Assembly: GCF_025837095.1 (NCBI RefSeq)
Contig: NZ_CP107551.1
Coordinates: 310,001 to 374,000, forward strand
Direction: 5' to 3'
Origin: Rhodococcus sp. Z13
GTDB taxonomy: Bacteria > Actinomycetota > Actinomycetes > Mycobacteriales > Mycobacteriaceae
Length of the DNA: 64,000 nt
Made by a program: the position numbers and the translations under genes. Every line of letters starts with the position of its first letter. Position 1 is the stretch's first letter. Positions 38,214 to 50,312 of this stretch are shown here, piece by piece. The notes below the pieces were generated by a model. That model did not search any database and had not been told where the DNA came from. It worked only from the letters and a program-made list of their open reading frames with translations.

Positions 38214-38849
38214 GTGGCACGCAGACGTGGGTGGGGTGGGAGTCCTCCCGCCGACGACGAAGAGGCGGCCCGCCGCATCCTGGCGGCGGCGGTCGAACTG
38301 GTCGACCGGACCGGAGCAGAGATCAGCATCGCCGACGTCGCCCAGTCCCTCGGCGTCATCCGTCAGACCGTCTACCGGTACTTCCCGAGCGCCGACGCCC
38401 TCATGCGGGCGGCTGCCGTCGCCTCGGTGGAGGGCTTCCTGGACCGGCTCGCCGCGCACGTCGCCGGTCTCACCGACGCGGCGGAGGCCATGACCGAGGG
38501 GGTCGTCTTCACCCTCGCCGAGGTACGGCGCACCCCGCATCTCGGCATCCTGTTGTCGAGCAGCTACTCGAGCCCGCACCTCGAGGCTCTCGCCTCCGAG
38601 GAGGCCCGTGCCTTCGGTATGACGATGATCCGGCGCTTCGAGGTGGACTGGGAGAGTTACGGCTACGACGACGACTCGCTCGCCGAACTCGTCGAGTTCG
38701 TGCTGCGCACGATGCAGTCGTTCTTCGTCTCCCCGGGCAATCCGCCGCGCAGCGACGACGAACTGCGCCGATATCTGCGCCGCTGGATGGGGGCGGCCAT
38801 CCTCGCGCAGCGGGACGTCGCGATCACGGCCGAAAGGCCTCGACCGTAG
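38214..38849 (+). CDS. TetR-family regulator
   Basis: A 211-residue TetR protein from GTG 38214 (GAGGAAG 5 nt upstream). A longer form from ATG 38109 exists but would overlap the operator. The HTH at about 33-70 has ISIADVAQSLGVIRQTVYRYFPSADALM, followed by a helical effector domain. It is divergent from the PF10118-membrane protein pair, with an inverted repeat in between, so it most likely represses that pair and itself. Confidence 0.87.
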   Translation: MARRRGWGGSPPADDEEAARRILAAAVELVDRTGAEISIADVAQSLGVIRQTVYRYFPSADALMRAAAVASVEGFLDRLAAHVAGLTDAAEAMTEGVVFTLAEVRRTPHLGILLSSSYSSPHLEALASEEARAFGMTMIRRFEVDWESYGYDDDSLAELVEFVLRTMQSFFVSPGNPPRSDDELRRYLRRWMGAAILAQRDVAITAERPRP

Positions 38850-38875
38850 CCGGGGGAAAAATTCCGTGACGGGGG

Positions 38876-38904
38876 TTGCAGTCCGAGTGTGATGTAGATA
38901 ACAT
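38876..38904 (+). promoter_or_regulatory. Consensus-like promoter with overlapping dyad and no intact gene behind it
   Basis: TTGCAG (38876-38881) and TAACAT (38899-38904) are spaced by 17 bp. The dyad GATGT-AGATA-ACATC overlaps the -10 region, suggesting repression. Downstream, 8-bp arms CGGCCCGG and CCGGGCCG (about 38973-39008) and a CCCT/AGGG hairpin over an AGGGAGG form a structured leader, but only a broken reading frame follows. Confidence 0.6.
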
Positions 38905-39062
38905 CGAAAGTGCGAATCGAGCTTATGAGACGTCCGCGGACGACAGAGAGAAGCTCGTGAAGCAGAGATCCGGCCCGGAGAACGCGTAAAGCGAATCACC
39001 GGGCCGAACCCCTGTTCAAGGGAGGATTGCACCCGCACCGATCGTCTCGACTGCGAGGAAAT

Positions 39063-39234
39063 CCCGCAGGATTCACGCTCCTGGGCTGCGCCGGCGTCGA
39101 CGCGACCCGCCGCTACGTCTCCGGCCCCTATCGGATGGAGACACTCGCGGGTGTGAGCCACTGGATTCCCGACGAGGAACCCGAGGTGCTCGCGCGGCTG
39201 ATCCTCGAGCACGCGACCGAGCACGGCCGGGAGG
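39063..39234 (+). pseudogene. C-terminal remnant of an alpha/beta hydrolase
   Basis: The plus-strand frame reads SGPYRMETLAGVSHWIPDEE followed by PEVLARLILEHATEHGR, which matches the end of epoxide-hydrolase or haloalkane-type alpha/beta hydrolases (the SHW motif carries the catalytic His region). No N-terminal part, nucleophile elbow or catalytic Asp is present. The frame has lost its natural stop and runs on into the antisense of gatD. It marks the right end of the accessory block and is best read as a deletion scar. Confidence 0.7.
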
Positions 39235-39945
39235 CTAGACGCGCAGGCGTTCCCGGCGCAGCTGCTCGACCTCCGGCAGATCCAGCGGCGGCAGCGAGTC
39301 GACGCCCAGGGCCCGCGCCAGCAGGTGGTCGGCGAGTTCGGGATTGCGGGCCAGGACCGGACCGTGCAGGTAGGTGCCGATCACCGAACCCTGCACGGCA
39401 CCCTCGAGTCCATCGCCCACACCGTTGCCGTCGCCGCGCTCGACGCGGCCGAGACCCGCGGCATCCGGCCCCAGAGTCGTTCCGCCACGGTGGTTCTCGA
39501 ATCCCGTCAACGGCTGCGTGAGACCGGGGACGATCGGGCGGGTGACGATCTCGCCGATCGAGCGGGTCTGCTGCGGCGAGGTGGTGACGTCGAGCAGACC
39601 CACCCCGTCGACGCGTTCGCCCGCCGACGTCTCGTACCAGTGGCCCAGCACCTGGATGGCGGCGCAGATGGCGAGGACGGGCGCGCCGCGTCCGGCGGCC
39701 TTCTGCAGCCCCGGATAGCGCAGCAGATGCCGCGTGGCCAGTCGCTGCGCGAAGTCCTCCGCCCCACCGAGGGTGTACAGGTCGAGGGACTCGGGCACCG
39801 GATCGCTCAGGCCGATCTCGACGATCTCGGCGTCGTGACCGCGCATACGCAGCCGCTGCCGCAGCACCAGGGCATTGCCGCCGTCGCCGTAGGTGCCCAT
39901 GACGTCGGGGAGCACCAGGCCGATGCGGACGGTCGAATCAGACAT
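39235..39945 (-). CDS. gatD: Lipid II isoglutaminyl synthase, glutaminase subunit GatD
   Basis: A 236-residue class I glutamine amidotransferase of the CobB/CobQ-like type. Nucleophile C94 lies in VLAICAAIQVLG, matching the position known from Staphylococcus aureus GatD, and the catalytic His is H194 in GTYLHGP. It frees ammonia from glutamine for amidation of the D-Glu of lipid II by MurT. The start overlaps the murT stop by 8 nt, so the two subunits are co-translated. The gene ends beside the hydrolase remnant. Confidence 0.94.
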   Translation of the reverse strand: MSDSTVRIGLVLPDVMGTYGDGGNALVLRQRLRMRGHDAEIVEIGLSDPVPESLDLYTLGGAEDFAQRLATRHLLRYPGLQKAAGRGAPVLAICAAIQVLGHWYETSAGERVDGVGLLDVTTSPQQTRSIGEIVTRPIVPGLTQPLTGFENHRGGTTLGPDAAGLGRVERGDGNGVGDGLEGAVQGSVIGTYLHGPVLARNPELADHLLARALGVDSLPPLDLPEVEQLRRERLRV

Positions 39946-41191
39946 GCGCAGCTCCCTTGGAGATGGCGGTGTTGAGATCGCGGAAGGCGGTGTAGTTTGC
40001 GAGCACTTCCACGCGGCCCGGCGGGCACGAGGCGATCGCTTTCAGCGGATCCGCCACGAGGGTGTGCTCCACACCCGCGTAGGTCAGCCGGACCCCGAGG
40101 TCGGTACCGCGTTCACCGGACGCCACCACCTGCACGCCCTCGAAGTGCTCGAAGCGCACGTCCCACAGCCACGACAGGTCCTCGCCGTCGGGCACCTGCC
40201 CGTTGACCGCGATCACCAGGCCGTCGACCGTCGGATCGATCATCGACAGGGCCTCCTGCCAGCCGGCGGGGTTCTTCGCCAGCAGCATGTGCACGGAGTG
40301 CGGGCCCACCTGCACCGTCTTGTAACGGCCGGCGACCTCCTCGACCACCGATGCCGCCGCAGCGGCCTTCGCGGGGTCGGCGCCGAGTGCCACGGCCGCC
40401 GCCACCGCCTGCGCGGCGTTGCCGCGGTTCGCGCGGCCCGGCAGTGTGAGCTTCAGCGGCAGGACCAGGCCGTTCGGACCGTAGAGGTTCTCGTCGTCGA
40501 CCCACCAGTCGGGCTTCGGCCGCGCGAAGTCGCCGCCGGTGCTGTACCAGTGGTCGCCCTCGCGGACGATGGGTTCGCCGGTGCGGGGGCAGCTCACCGA
40601 GTCGTTGGCCCAGCCCGCCCCGGCCGCGACCCACACGACGTTCGGGTTGTCGTAGGCGGCGGAGGTGACGAGGACGTCGTCGCAGTTGGCGACGATCACC
40701 GCGTCGGGATGCCGCTTCAGGCCCTCGCGCAGCTTCCGCTCGATCATGTTGATCTCGCCGACCCGGTCGAGCTGGTCGCGGGAGAGATTGAGCAGCACGA
40801 TCGCGCGCGGCTCGAGGGCGTCGGCGACGTGCGGGGTGTGCAGTTCGTCGACCTCGATCGCGGCGAGCGGCGCCTGCAGGTCGGTGGCGAGTGCGGCGAC
40901 GATCCCGGCGTCCATGTTGGCGCCGTCGGCCTGCGTGACGACCGAGTCGATGGTCTCGAGCGCGGCGGCGGTCATGCGGGTCGTCGTGGACTTGCCGTTC
41001 GTGCCGGTGACGAGCACGGTCCGGCGACCGTGTCCGAGCTGCTTCATCAGCGTCGGCTCGATCTTCAGGGCGATGAGCCCACCGATCATCGAGCCCTTAC
41101 CGCGTCCGGCCTTCTGGGACGCCCACGCGGCGGCCTTCGCGGCGCGCAGCGCGAGCCGTCCGCGTGCGGTGATTCCTGTGCTGGTTCCCAC
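39938..41191 (-). CDS. murT: Lipid II isoglutaminyl synthase, Mur-ligase-like subunit MurT
   Basis: A 417-residue Mur-ligase family protein. The P-loop VTGTNGKSTTTRM is at residues 61-73, the central ATPase domain includes LNLSRDQLDRVGE, and a C-terminal DUF1727 domain follows. It uses ATP and ammonia from GatD to amidate lipid II. The zinc-ribbon insertion (about 200-222) keeps only C201 and lacks the other three Cys of canonical MurT. It starts at GTG 41191; the conserved GRLALRAAKAAAWAS begins right after, so this start is credible although it lies inside the 3' end of the upstream exporter gene. Confidence 0.93.
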   Translation of the reverse strand: MGTSTGITARGRLALRAAKAAAWASQKAGRGKGSMIGGLIALKIEPTLMKQLGHGRRTVLVTGTNGKSTTTRMTAAALETIDSVVTQADGANMDAGIVAALATDLQAPLAAIEVDELHTPHVADALEPRAIVLLNLSRDQLDRVGEINMIERKLREGLKRHPDAVIVANCDDVLVTSAAYDNPNVVWVAAGAGWANDSVSCPRTGEPIVREGDHWYSTGGDFARPKPDWWVDDENLYGPNGLVLPLKLTLPGRANRGNAAQAVAAAVALGADPAKAAAAASVVEEVAGRYKTVQVGPHSVHMLLAKNPAGWQEALSMIDPTVDGLVIAVNGQVPDGEDLSWLWDVRFEHFEGVQVVASGERGTDLGVRLTYAGVEHTLVADPLKAIASCPPGRVEVLANYTAFRDLNTAISKGAAHV

Positions 41192-42123
41192 GTCGGCGAG
41201 TGTTCCACAGGCTCGCGACGGGTGTGTCGCCGGAGGAGCGTCCTGCTCGTCACACTGCCGAGTCCGCCCTGGGCGGCGAGGGCCCCGAGGACGACGATCA
41301 CACCGCCGAGCAGGTCGGACGGGGCCGGACGTTCACCGAGGGTGATCCAGGCGACGCTGAAACCCACGACGGGGACCATCAGTGAGAGCGGTGCGACGGT
41401 GCCGGCGGGATAGCGCGACAGCAGGGAGGCGTAGATGCCGGTGCCGGCGATCGTGCCGGCCAGGACGACGTAGGCGAGCCCGGCCAGCGCCAGGCCGCCG
41501 TCCACGGTGGTGACGGCGGTCCCGAGGGTGGACCAAGCGTGCGGGCCCTCGACGAGCCAGGAGATCCCGAAGAAGGGGAGGACGGGCACGACGCACATCC
41601 ACAGCATCAGGCGCATGGGGTCGGTGGCATCCGCCCTGCGGGTCGCGATGTTGCCGACGGCCCAGGACAGACCGGCGAGCACGGCCAGTGCCAAGGGGAA
41701 CAGGCTCGCGTCCGCGGCGCCCCGGCCCAGCGCCACGATCGTCATGCCGATCACTGCGACGACCAGACCTGCGAGGCGGACGGCGTCGAGTCGTTCCCGG
41801 AGGAACAGGGCGGCGAGCAGGACGGTGAAGGGAGCGGACGACTGCAGCACGAGCGATGCCAGGCCGGTGGGAAGCCCGGCCTCCATCGCCCAGAACAGGA
41901 AGCCGAACTGGGCGAATCCGAATCCGGCGCCGTAGAGCAGGAGCCAGCGCAGCGGCACCTGCGGTCGCGGTACGAACATCACCACGGGGACGGCGATCAC
42001 CGCGAAGCGGAGCCCGGCGAAGAAGAAGGGCGGGAAGTGGTCGAGACCGAACCGGATGGCGAGGAAGTTGCATCCCCACAGCACCACGACGGTGAGCGCG
42101 AGCAGACGGTCCCGAAACGACAT
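41086..42123 (-). CDS. EamA-family (DMT) transporter
   Basis: A 345-residue protein with ten TM helices in two EamA repeats (VLWGCNFLAIRFGLDHFPP in the first, GLSWAVGNIATRRA in the second). It is a metabolite exporter of the drug/metabolite superfamily, often for amino acids or related compounds. The last 35 or so residues form a hydrophilic Arg/Pro-rich tail that overlaps the start of murT on the same strand by 106 nt. A shorter ancestral C-terminus is likely. The start ATG 42123 faces a LysR gene 71 bp away, which is its probable regulator. Confidence 0.88.
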   Translation of the reverse strand: MSFRDRLLALTVVVLWGCNFLAIRFGLDHFPPFFFAGLRFAVIAVPVVMFVPRPQVPLRWLLLYGAGFGFAQFGFLFWAMEAGLPTGLASLVLQSSAPFTVLLAALFLRERLDAVRLAGLVVAVIGMTIVALGRGAADASLFPLALAVLAGLSWAVGNIATRRADATDPMRLMLWMCVVPVLPFFGISWLVEGPHAWSTLGTAVTTVDGGLALAGLAYVVLAGTIAGTGIYASLLSRYPAGTVAPLSLMVPVVGFSVAWITLGERPAPSDLLGGVIVVLGALAAQGGLGSVTSRTLLRRHTRREPVEHSPTWEPAQESPHADGSRCAPRRPPRGRPRRPDAVRAR

Positions 42124-42180
42124 GCGTCAATTCTTCGCGAAGGAAACAATCAGAACAAGCGAATGTTGCTGAAGCAATTG

Positions 42181-42195
42181 TGTAGTTTATCTACA
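42181..42195. promoter_or_regulatory. LysR-type dyad TGTAG-N5-CTACA
   Basis: TGTAG (42181-42185) and CTACA (42191-42195) form a perfect dyad in the 71-bp divergent region and touch the ATG of the LysR gene. A second small dyad, TTGC-TGAA-GCAA, lies just upstream. These fit LysR autoregulation and control of the EamA gene. Confidence 0.55.
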
Positions 42196-43091
42196 TGGAT
42201 GTGATGCGGTTGCGGATTCTCCGTGAGCTCGCCGATCGCGGAACCGTGGCCGCGACGGCAGCGGCCCTGTCCATGACGCCGTCGGCCGTGTCGCAGCAGT
42301 TGAAGGTCCTCGCGCGGGAGGCCGGAGTGCCCCTGCTCGAACCCGACGGCCGGCGCCTGCGGTTCACAGACGCCGGTCGCGCGCTCGTGGTGCGCGCCGA
42401 CGAGGTGCTCGACGCCCTCGACCGGGCGGCCGACGAGATGACCTCCTACGCCCGGTCGCCGCGTGGCCGGGTGCGTGTCGCTTCCTTCCCCTCAGGGGCG
42501 GCCCTGCTGCTCCCGGCCGTGCTCGAAGCGGCGGACGCGATCGGCGTCGAGGTCGATGCGAGCGACGAGGACGTCCCGGCCTCCGCCGTGCCGGCCCTGC
42601 TCGCCGACTACGACGTGGTGCTCACCCACCGGGACGAGCGGTCGGCGCCGCTGACCGACCCCCGCGTCCGCGTCGACACGCTCATGCGCGAACCGATCGA
42701 TCTCGTCCTCCCGTCCGGGCATCGGCTCGCGTCGCAGGAGAAGGTACGGATCGACGAGCTGGCGGGGGAGGACTGGATCAGCGTGCGGGGTGGCTTCCCC
42801 GTCGACGACGTGCTGCTCTCCGTCGCCGCGGTGACCGCCATCCGTCCGCGAGTCGTGCACCGGATCAACGACTTCCGTGTCATCGAGGAACTTGTGGCGG
42901 CAGGTCGCGGGGTGGCTCTGCTGCCGCGCCATTCGGTGCTGCATCCGCACCTCGTGCGGGTACCTCTGGCCGGGGTGCGCGCGGCGCGGATCTACGAGCT
43001 CGCCACCCGGCCGGGCGCCGCCCGGCGACCGGCCGTGGCCGCAGTGCTCGACAGCTTCCGTGCCGCGGCGGCACGGAAGCTGTCGAGGTGA
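42195..43091 (+). CDS. LysR-family transcriptional regulator
   Basis: A 298-residue LysR protein. The N-terminal winged HTH (1-60) shows LRILRELADRGTVAATAAAL and TPSAVSQQLKVLAREAG; the periplasmic-binding-like effector domain spans about 88-290. It is divergent from the EamA exporter gene, the classical arrangement for a LysR protein that senses the exported metabolite. The ATG coincides with the edge of the dyad at 42181-42195, which leaves no room for a Shine-Dalgarno and hints at a leaderless transcript. Confidence 0.92.
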   Translation: MDVMRLRILRELADRGTVAATAAALSMTPSAVSQQLKVLAREAGVPLLEPDGRRLRFTDAGRALVVRADEVLDALDRAADEMTSYARSPRGRVRVASFPSGAALLLPAVLEAADAIGVEVDASDEDVPASAVPALLADYDVVLTHRDERSAPLTDPRVRVDTLMREPIDLVLPSGHRLASQEKVRIDELAGEDWISVRGGFPVDDVLLSVAAVTAIRPRVVHRINDFRVIEELVAAGRGVALLPRHSVLHPHLVRVPLAGVRAARIYELATRPGAARRPAVAAVLDSFRAAAARKLSR

Positions 43092-43140
43092 GAACGGTAT
43101 GCAGGTGACGAGCCGGAGGTCAGGGCCGGCCGGAGGCCAG

Positions 43141-43185
43141 GACGACCGGTGTCAGGACGGCCGGTGTCAGGACGGCCGGTGTCAG
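43141..43185. repeat. Three tandem 15-bp repeats at the end of the SHOCT gene
   Basis: GACGACCGGTGTCAG (43141-43155) and two copies of GACGGCCGGTGTCAG (43156-43170, 43171-43185) follow head to tail. The last unit contains the stop codon of the minus-strand gene. In another minus-strand frame the units would encode repeated LTPAV. Confidence 0.85.
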
Positions 43186-43556
43186 GACAGGGCCTTGGCC
43201 TTGAGGGCCTCGAACTCGGCCTGGTCGATGACACCCTCGTCGAGCAGCTTCTTCGCGTCGGCGATGTGCTCGGCCGGCGACTTCCCGGCGACCGAACGGA
43301 TGTAGTCGTCCTGCGCGGCCTTGAACTGGGCGGCCTCCTTCGCGGACCGCTCGGCCATGCCGCTGCCGTGGACGATGAGATAGATCAGGCCCGTCAGCCA
43401 CGGGAAGATGAACAGGAAGACGATCCAGATCGCCTTGACCCAGCCGGACTGCTCCCGGTTCCGGAACAGGTCGCCGATGATCATCCAGAGCATGATCAGG
43501 TACGCGATGAAGGCGAAGCAGACGACGATGTACCAGATGATGTCCATGAATTCCAT
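43182..43556 (-). CDS. PLDc_N / SHOCT two-domain membrane protein
   Basis: A 124-residue protein. Two TM helices form the phospholipase-D-nuclease N-terminal-like domain (about 5-60: IIWYIVVCFAFIAYLIMLWM, then WIVFLFIFPWLTGLIYLI). A linker and a C-terminal SHOCT domain follow (about 93-123, HIADAKKLLDEGVIDQAEFE). ATG 43556 has GGAG 8 nt upstream. SHOCT proteins are often membrane-associated oligomerisation modules; the role is unknown. It is monocistronic between the LysR gene and the leuA terminator. Confidence 0.85.
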   Translation of the reverse strand: MEFMDIIWYIVVCFAFIAYLIMLWMIIGDLFRNREQSGWVKAIWIVFLFIFPWLTGLIYLIVHGSGMAERSAKEAAQFKAAQDDYIRSVAGKSPAEHIADAKKLLDEGVIDQAEFEALKAKALS

Positions 43557-43740
43557 GCGCACACTCCGGGTTCGAGCAGAATTTCTTCTGCGAGACGAGA
43601 ATCGGGGGGAATTCGACGGATTTCACACAGGGTGCATTTGCCGTCGTCAAACCCCTCGAACTATATCTTCCGACAAAGCGTGACAATCGGACGAAATGCT
43701 AGCGAATGGATGAATTCCACGGGTGAAAATTCGTGAAACG

Positions 43741-43779
43741 ACGAATGCGGTGGACCCCGACGGGGTCCACCGCATTCGT
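43741..43779. terminator. leuA terminator
   Basis: ACGAATGCGGTGGACCCC (43741-43758) and GGGGTCCACCGCATTCGT (43762-43779) form an 18-bp perfect stem with a 3-nt loop, 10 bp beyond the leuA stop. Confidence 0.88.
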
Positions 43780-43789
43780 GCGAGAGGGA

Positions 43790-45963
<2,174 letters not shown>

Positions 45964-47211
45964 ATGACGTTGCGAAGGGGTCTGGCCGGATCGTGTGCGG
46001 TGCTCCTGGGCCTGGCCGTCCTGGTCGCGACGGCTCCCACTGCCGGGGCCGAGCCCTGCGGCTCCCCCGGGGTCATCGGCTCCGGTCCGCTCGGGAGCCT
46101 GGGATCGGGTTCGGGTGGCAGCGGCTCGAGCGGCGGTCTGCCGGCCCAGGGGCCGCAGGGACCACTGCCGACCCTCGATTCGGGCCCGACCCGCACCGTG
46201 GCCTGGGTGACGGGCCCGCGCAGCATCAACGACACCTACGAGCGGTTCACCATCTCGGGCACCGACCTCGGGATCATGTGGGACAACGGTGGTGAGGGCG
46301 AGGACCGGCAGCTCCTCATGGCCTTCGGCGACACCTTCGGGAACTGTTCGGTGCCCGGTCAGCAGTGGCGGCACAACGTCCTCATGCGCAGCACGGACAC
46401 CGGCCTGGAGGACGGTATCGACGTGCCCGATCCGGTGCCGGGCGACCTGAGGGCGGGTTCGCCGGTCCTGCTCGAGGACCCGGACTTCTCCCGCGAGCTG
46501 GTGGGCAGCCTCGGACTCGAGGGCGTCGAGGTCACCGTCATCCCCACCGCGGGTATCGCCGTCGACGGCGTCCAGTACCTCAATCTCATGTCGGTGCGTG
46601 CCTGGGGCGAGCACGGCGAGTGGTGGACCAACGCCTCGATGATCGCCACCTCGGGGAACAACGGTGAGACCTGGACGATCCAGCCGTCCACCGTCCGGCT
46701 GAACCTGCCCGTCGACGTACCCGGCCTGCGGCAGGTGTCGCAGGGCAACGAGAATTTTCAGCAGCACGCCTACGTCCGCCACGAGGAGTACGTCTACGAC
46801 TTCGGCACTCCCCAGGGCCGCTTCGGTGCGGCCCACCTGTCCCGCGTGCCGGCCGATGCGCTGCTCGATCTCGCGGCCTACGAGTACTGGAACGGACAGG
46901 AGTGGGTGCCCGACGATCCCTCCGCCGCGGTGCCCGTGCTGCCGGCGGCGGTGGGGGAGATGTCGGTCGCCCACCTGGGCGGGAAGTTCGTCGTGCTCTA
47001 CGGCAACGAGATGCTCGGCCGTATCGAGATGCGGACCGCGGAGCGGCCCGAGGGGCCGTGGAGCGAGCCGAGGGTGCTGGTGACGGCGCAGCAGATAGGC
47101 GGGCTCTACGCCCCCTACATCCATCCCTGGTCGTCCGGGAACGACCTCTACTTCACCGCATCGAGCTGGGGTGACTACAACGTCATGCTGTTGCGCACGA
47201 CACTTTCCTGA
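45964..47211 (+). CDS. Secreted DUF4185-domain protein
   Basis: A 415-residue exported protein. The signal peptide (about 1-29: basic MTLRRG, a hydrophobic core SCAVLLGLAVLVATA, then AGAEP) is followed by a Gly/Ser-rich linker (about 33-65) and the DUF4185 beta-propeller-like domain with WDNGG, MAFGDTFGN, SIATSGNNGETW-like repeats and IHPWSSGNDLYFTASSWGDYN. Members look like glycosidase-related five-bladed propellers, but their function is unknown. ATG 45964 has GAGAGG 7 nt upstream. It is transcribed away from leuA and toward ask. Confidence 0.85.
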   Translation: MTLRRGLAGSCAVLLGLAVLVATAPTAGAEPCGSPGVIGSGPLGSLGSGSGGSGSSGGLPAQGPQGPLPTLDSGPTRTVAWVTGPRSINDTYERFTISGTDLGIMWDNGGEGEDRQLLMAFGDTFGNCSVPGQQWRHNVLMRSTDTGLEDGIDVPDPVPGDLRAGSPVLLEDPDFSRELVGSLGLEGVEVTVIPTAGIAVDGVQYLNLMSVRAWGEHGEWWTNASMIATSGNNGETWTIQPSTVRLNLPVDVPGLRQVSQGNENFQQHAYVRHEEYVYDFGTPQGRFGAAHLSRVPADALLDLAAYEYWNGQEWVPDDPSAAVPVLPAAVGEMSVAHLGGKFVVLYGNEMLGRIEMRTAERPEGPWSEPRVLVTAQQIGGLYAPYIHPWSSGNDLYFTASSWGDYNVMLLRTTLS

Positions 47212-47289
47212 CGCGACCTCTTCACGAACTGCCGCGATCGGTAAGCTTGGCCTCTGGACTTGTTTCCCCAGACCCGGAGGTTGGCCAGC

Positions 47290-49593
<2,304 letters not shown>

Positions 49594-49616
49594 GAACCCT
49601 CCGCACCACCTCTTCG

Positions 49617-49650
49617 AGCGGGTGGATCACCTTCGGGTGGTCCACCCGCT
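49617..49650 (+). terminator. ask-asd terminator
   Basis: AGCGGGTGGATCACC (49617-49631) pairs with GGGTGGTCCACCCGCT (49635-49650), with one internal mismatch and a TTC loop. CGCGTTTT follows. Confidence 0.82.
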
Positions 49651-49687
49651 CGCGTTTTCGCTGGTAGAGGCTTTTCCGAAAAAACTT

Positions 49688-49709
49688 ACAATCAGTCTGG
49701 ACTGTTTGT
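49688..49709. promoter_or_regulatory. TetR operator overlapping the promoter of the BVMO operon
   Basis: ACAATCAGTC (49688-49697) and GACTGTTTGT (49700-49709) match as an inverted repeat at 9 of 10 positions around TG. A TACGAT -10 element lies at 49721-49726 and a TGGACT -35-like element at 49698-49703 is inside the dyad, 17 bp away. The transcript would start at or near GTG 49734, so it is probably leaderless. This is a classical self-repressing arrangement. Confidence 0.76.
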
Positions 49710-49733
49710 TGTTTTGCCGTTACGATTCGTAGC

Positions 49734-50312
49734 GTGATCCAGGACACTGCGCCGAACGGAAGTCGCACCCAGGCGCAACGCACGGCCGCCACCCGGGCCA
49801 AGCTGCTCGACGCGGCGATCGACTCCCTCGTCGAACACGGTTACGCCGGCACCAGCACGCAGGGCATCGCCAAGCGCGCCGGCGTCTCCCGCGGCGCCCA
49901 GCTGCACCACTTCCCGACGAAGGAGAGCCTCGTCGTCGCGGCCGTCGAACACCTCGTGGACAAGCGTCTGCAGGAGATCCTCGAGGTCCGTCCGGATCCC
50001 GAATACGGCTTCGACACGCTCATGGACGCGTTCTCCGGCCCTCTCTTCCACGCGGCACTGGAACTGTGGGTCGCGGCACGGACCGATCCGTCGCTGCACG
50101 AGGCCATGATCCCGCTGGAACGCAAGGTCTCCGACGCCCTCCGGACGGGCTGCCTGGAGATCATGGGCGACCGGGTCTCGCCCGACCACATCGACCTCAG
50201 CATCGAACTGGCACGGGGCTTCGCCGTCTCTGCCCTGATGCGCACCCCGGAATCCGATCGAGAGTTCCGGGAGCGCCTGCTCCCGGTCTGGAAGGCGTTG
50301 GTGATGAAATGA
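49734..50312 (+). CDS. TetR-family regulator of the BVMO/GMC operon
   Basis: A 192-residue TetR protein. The HTH (about 22-66) shows AGTSTQGIAKRAGVSRGAQLHHFPTKESLV; a helical ligand domain follows. It starts at GTG 49734, probably leaderless. The stop overlaps the monooxygenase ATG by 4 nt, so regulator and enzymes share one mRNA. The strong dyad at 49688-49709 is its likely operator, giving autorepression of the whole operon until a substrate-derived ligand binds. Confidence 0.9.
   Translation: MIQDTAPNGSRTQAQRTAATRAKLLDAAIDSLVEHGYAGTSTQGIAKRAGVSRGAQLHHFPTKESLVVAAVEHLVDKRLQEILEVRPDPEYGFDTLMDAFSGPLFHAALELWVAARTDPSLHEAMIPLERKVSDALRTGCLEIMGDRVSPDHIDLSIELARGFAVSALMRTPESDREFRERLLPVWKALVMK

Noticed and set aside
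39027-39521. A complete 164-codon gene opposite gatD
   Set aside because: Only about 55 codons resemble a hydrolase end; the rest is the antisense of gatD, and the TTG start is too close to its Shine-Dalgarno.
43141-43185. Start of a CRISPR array
   Set aside because: The units are contiguous 15-mers with no spacers and no cas genes in the window.
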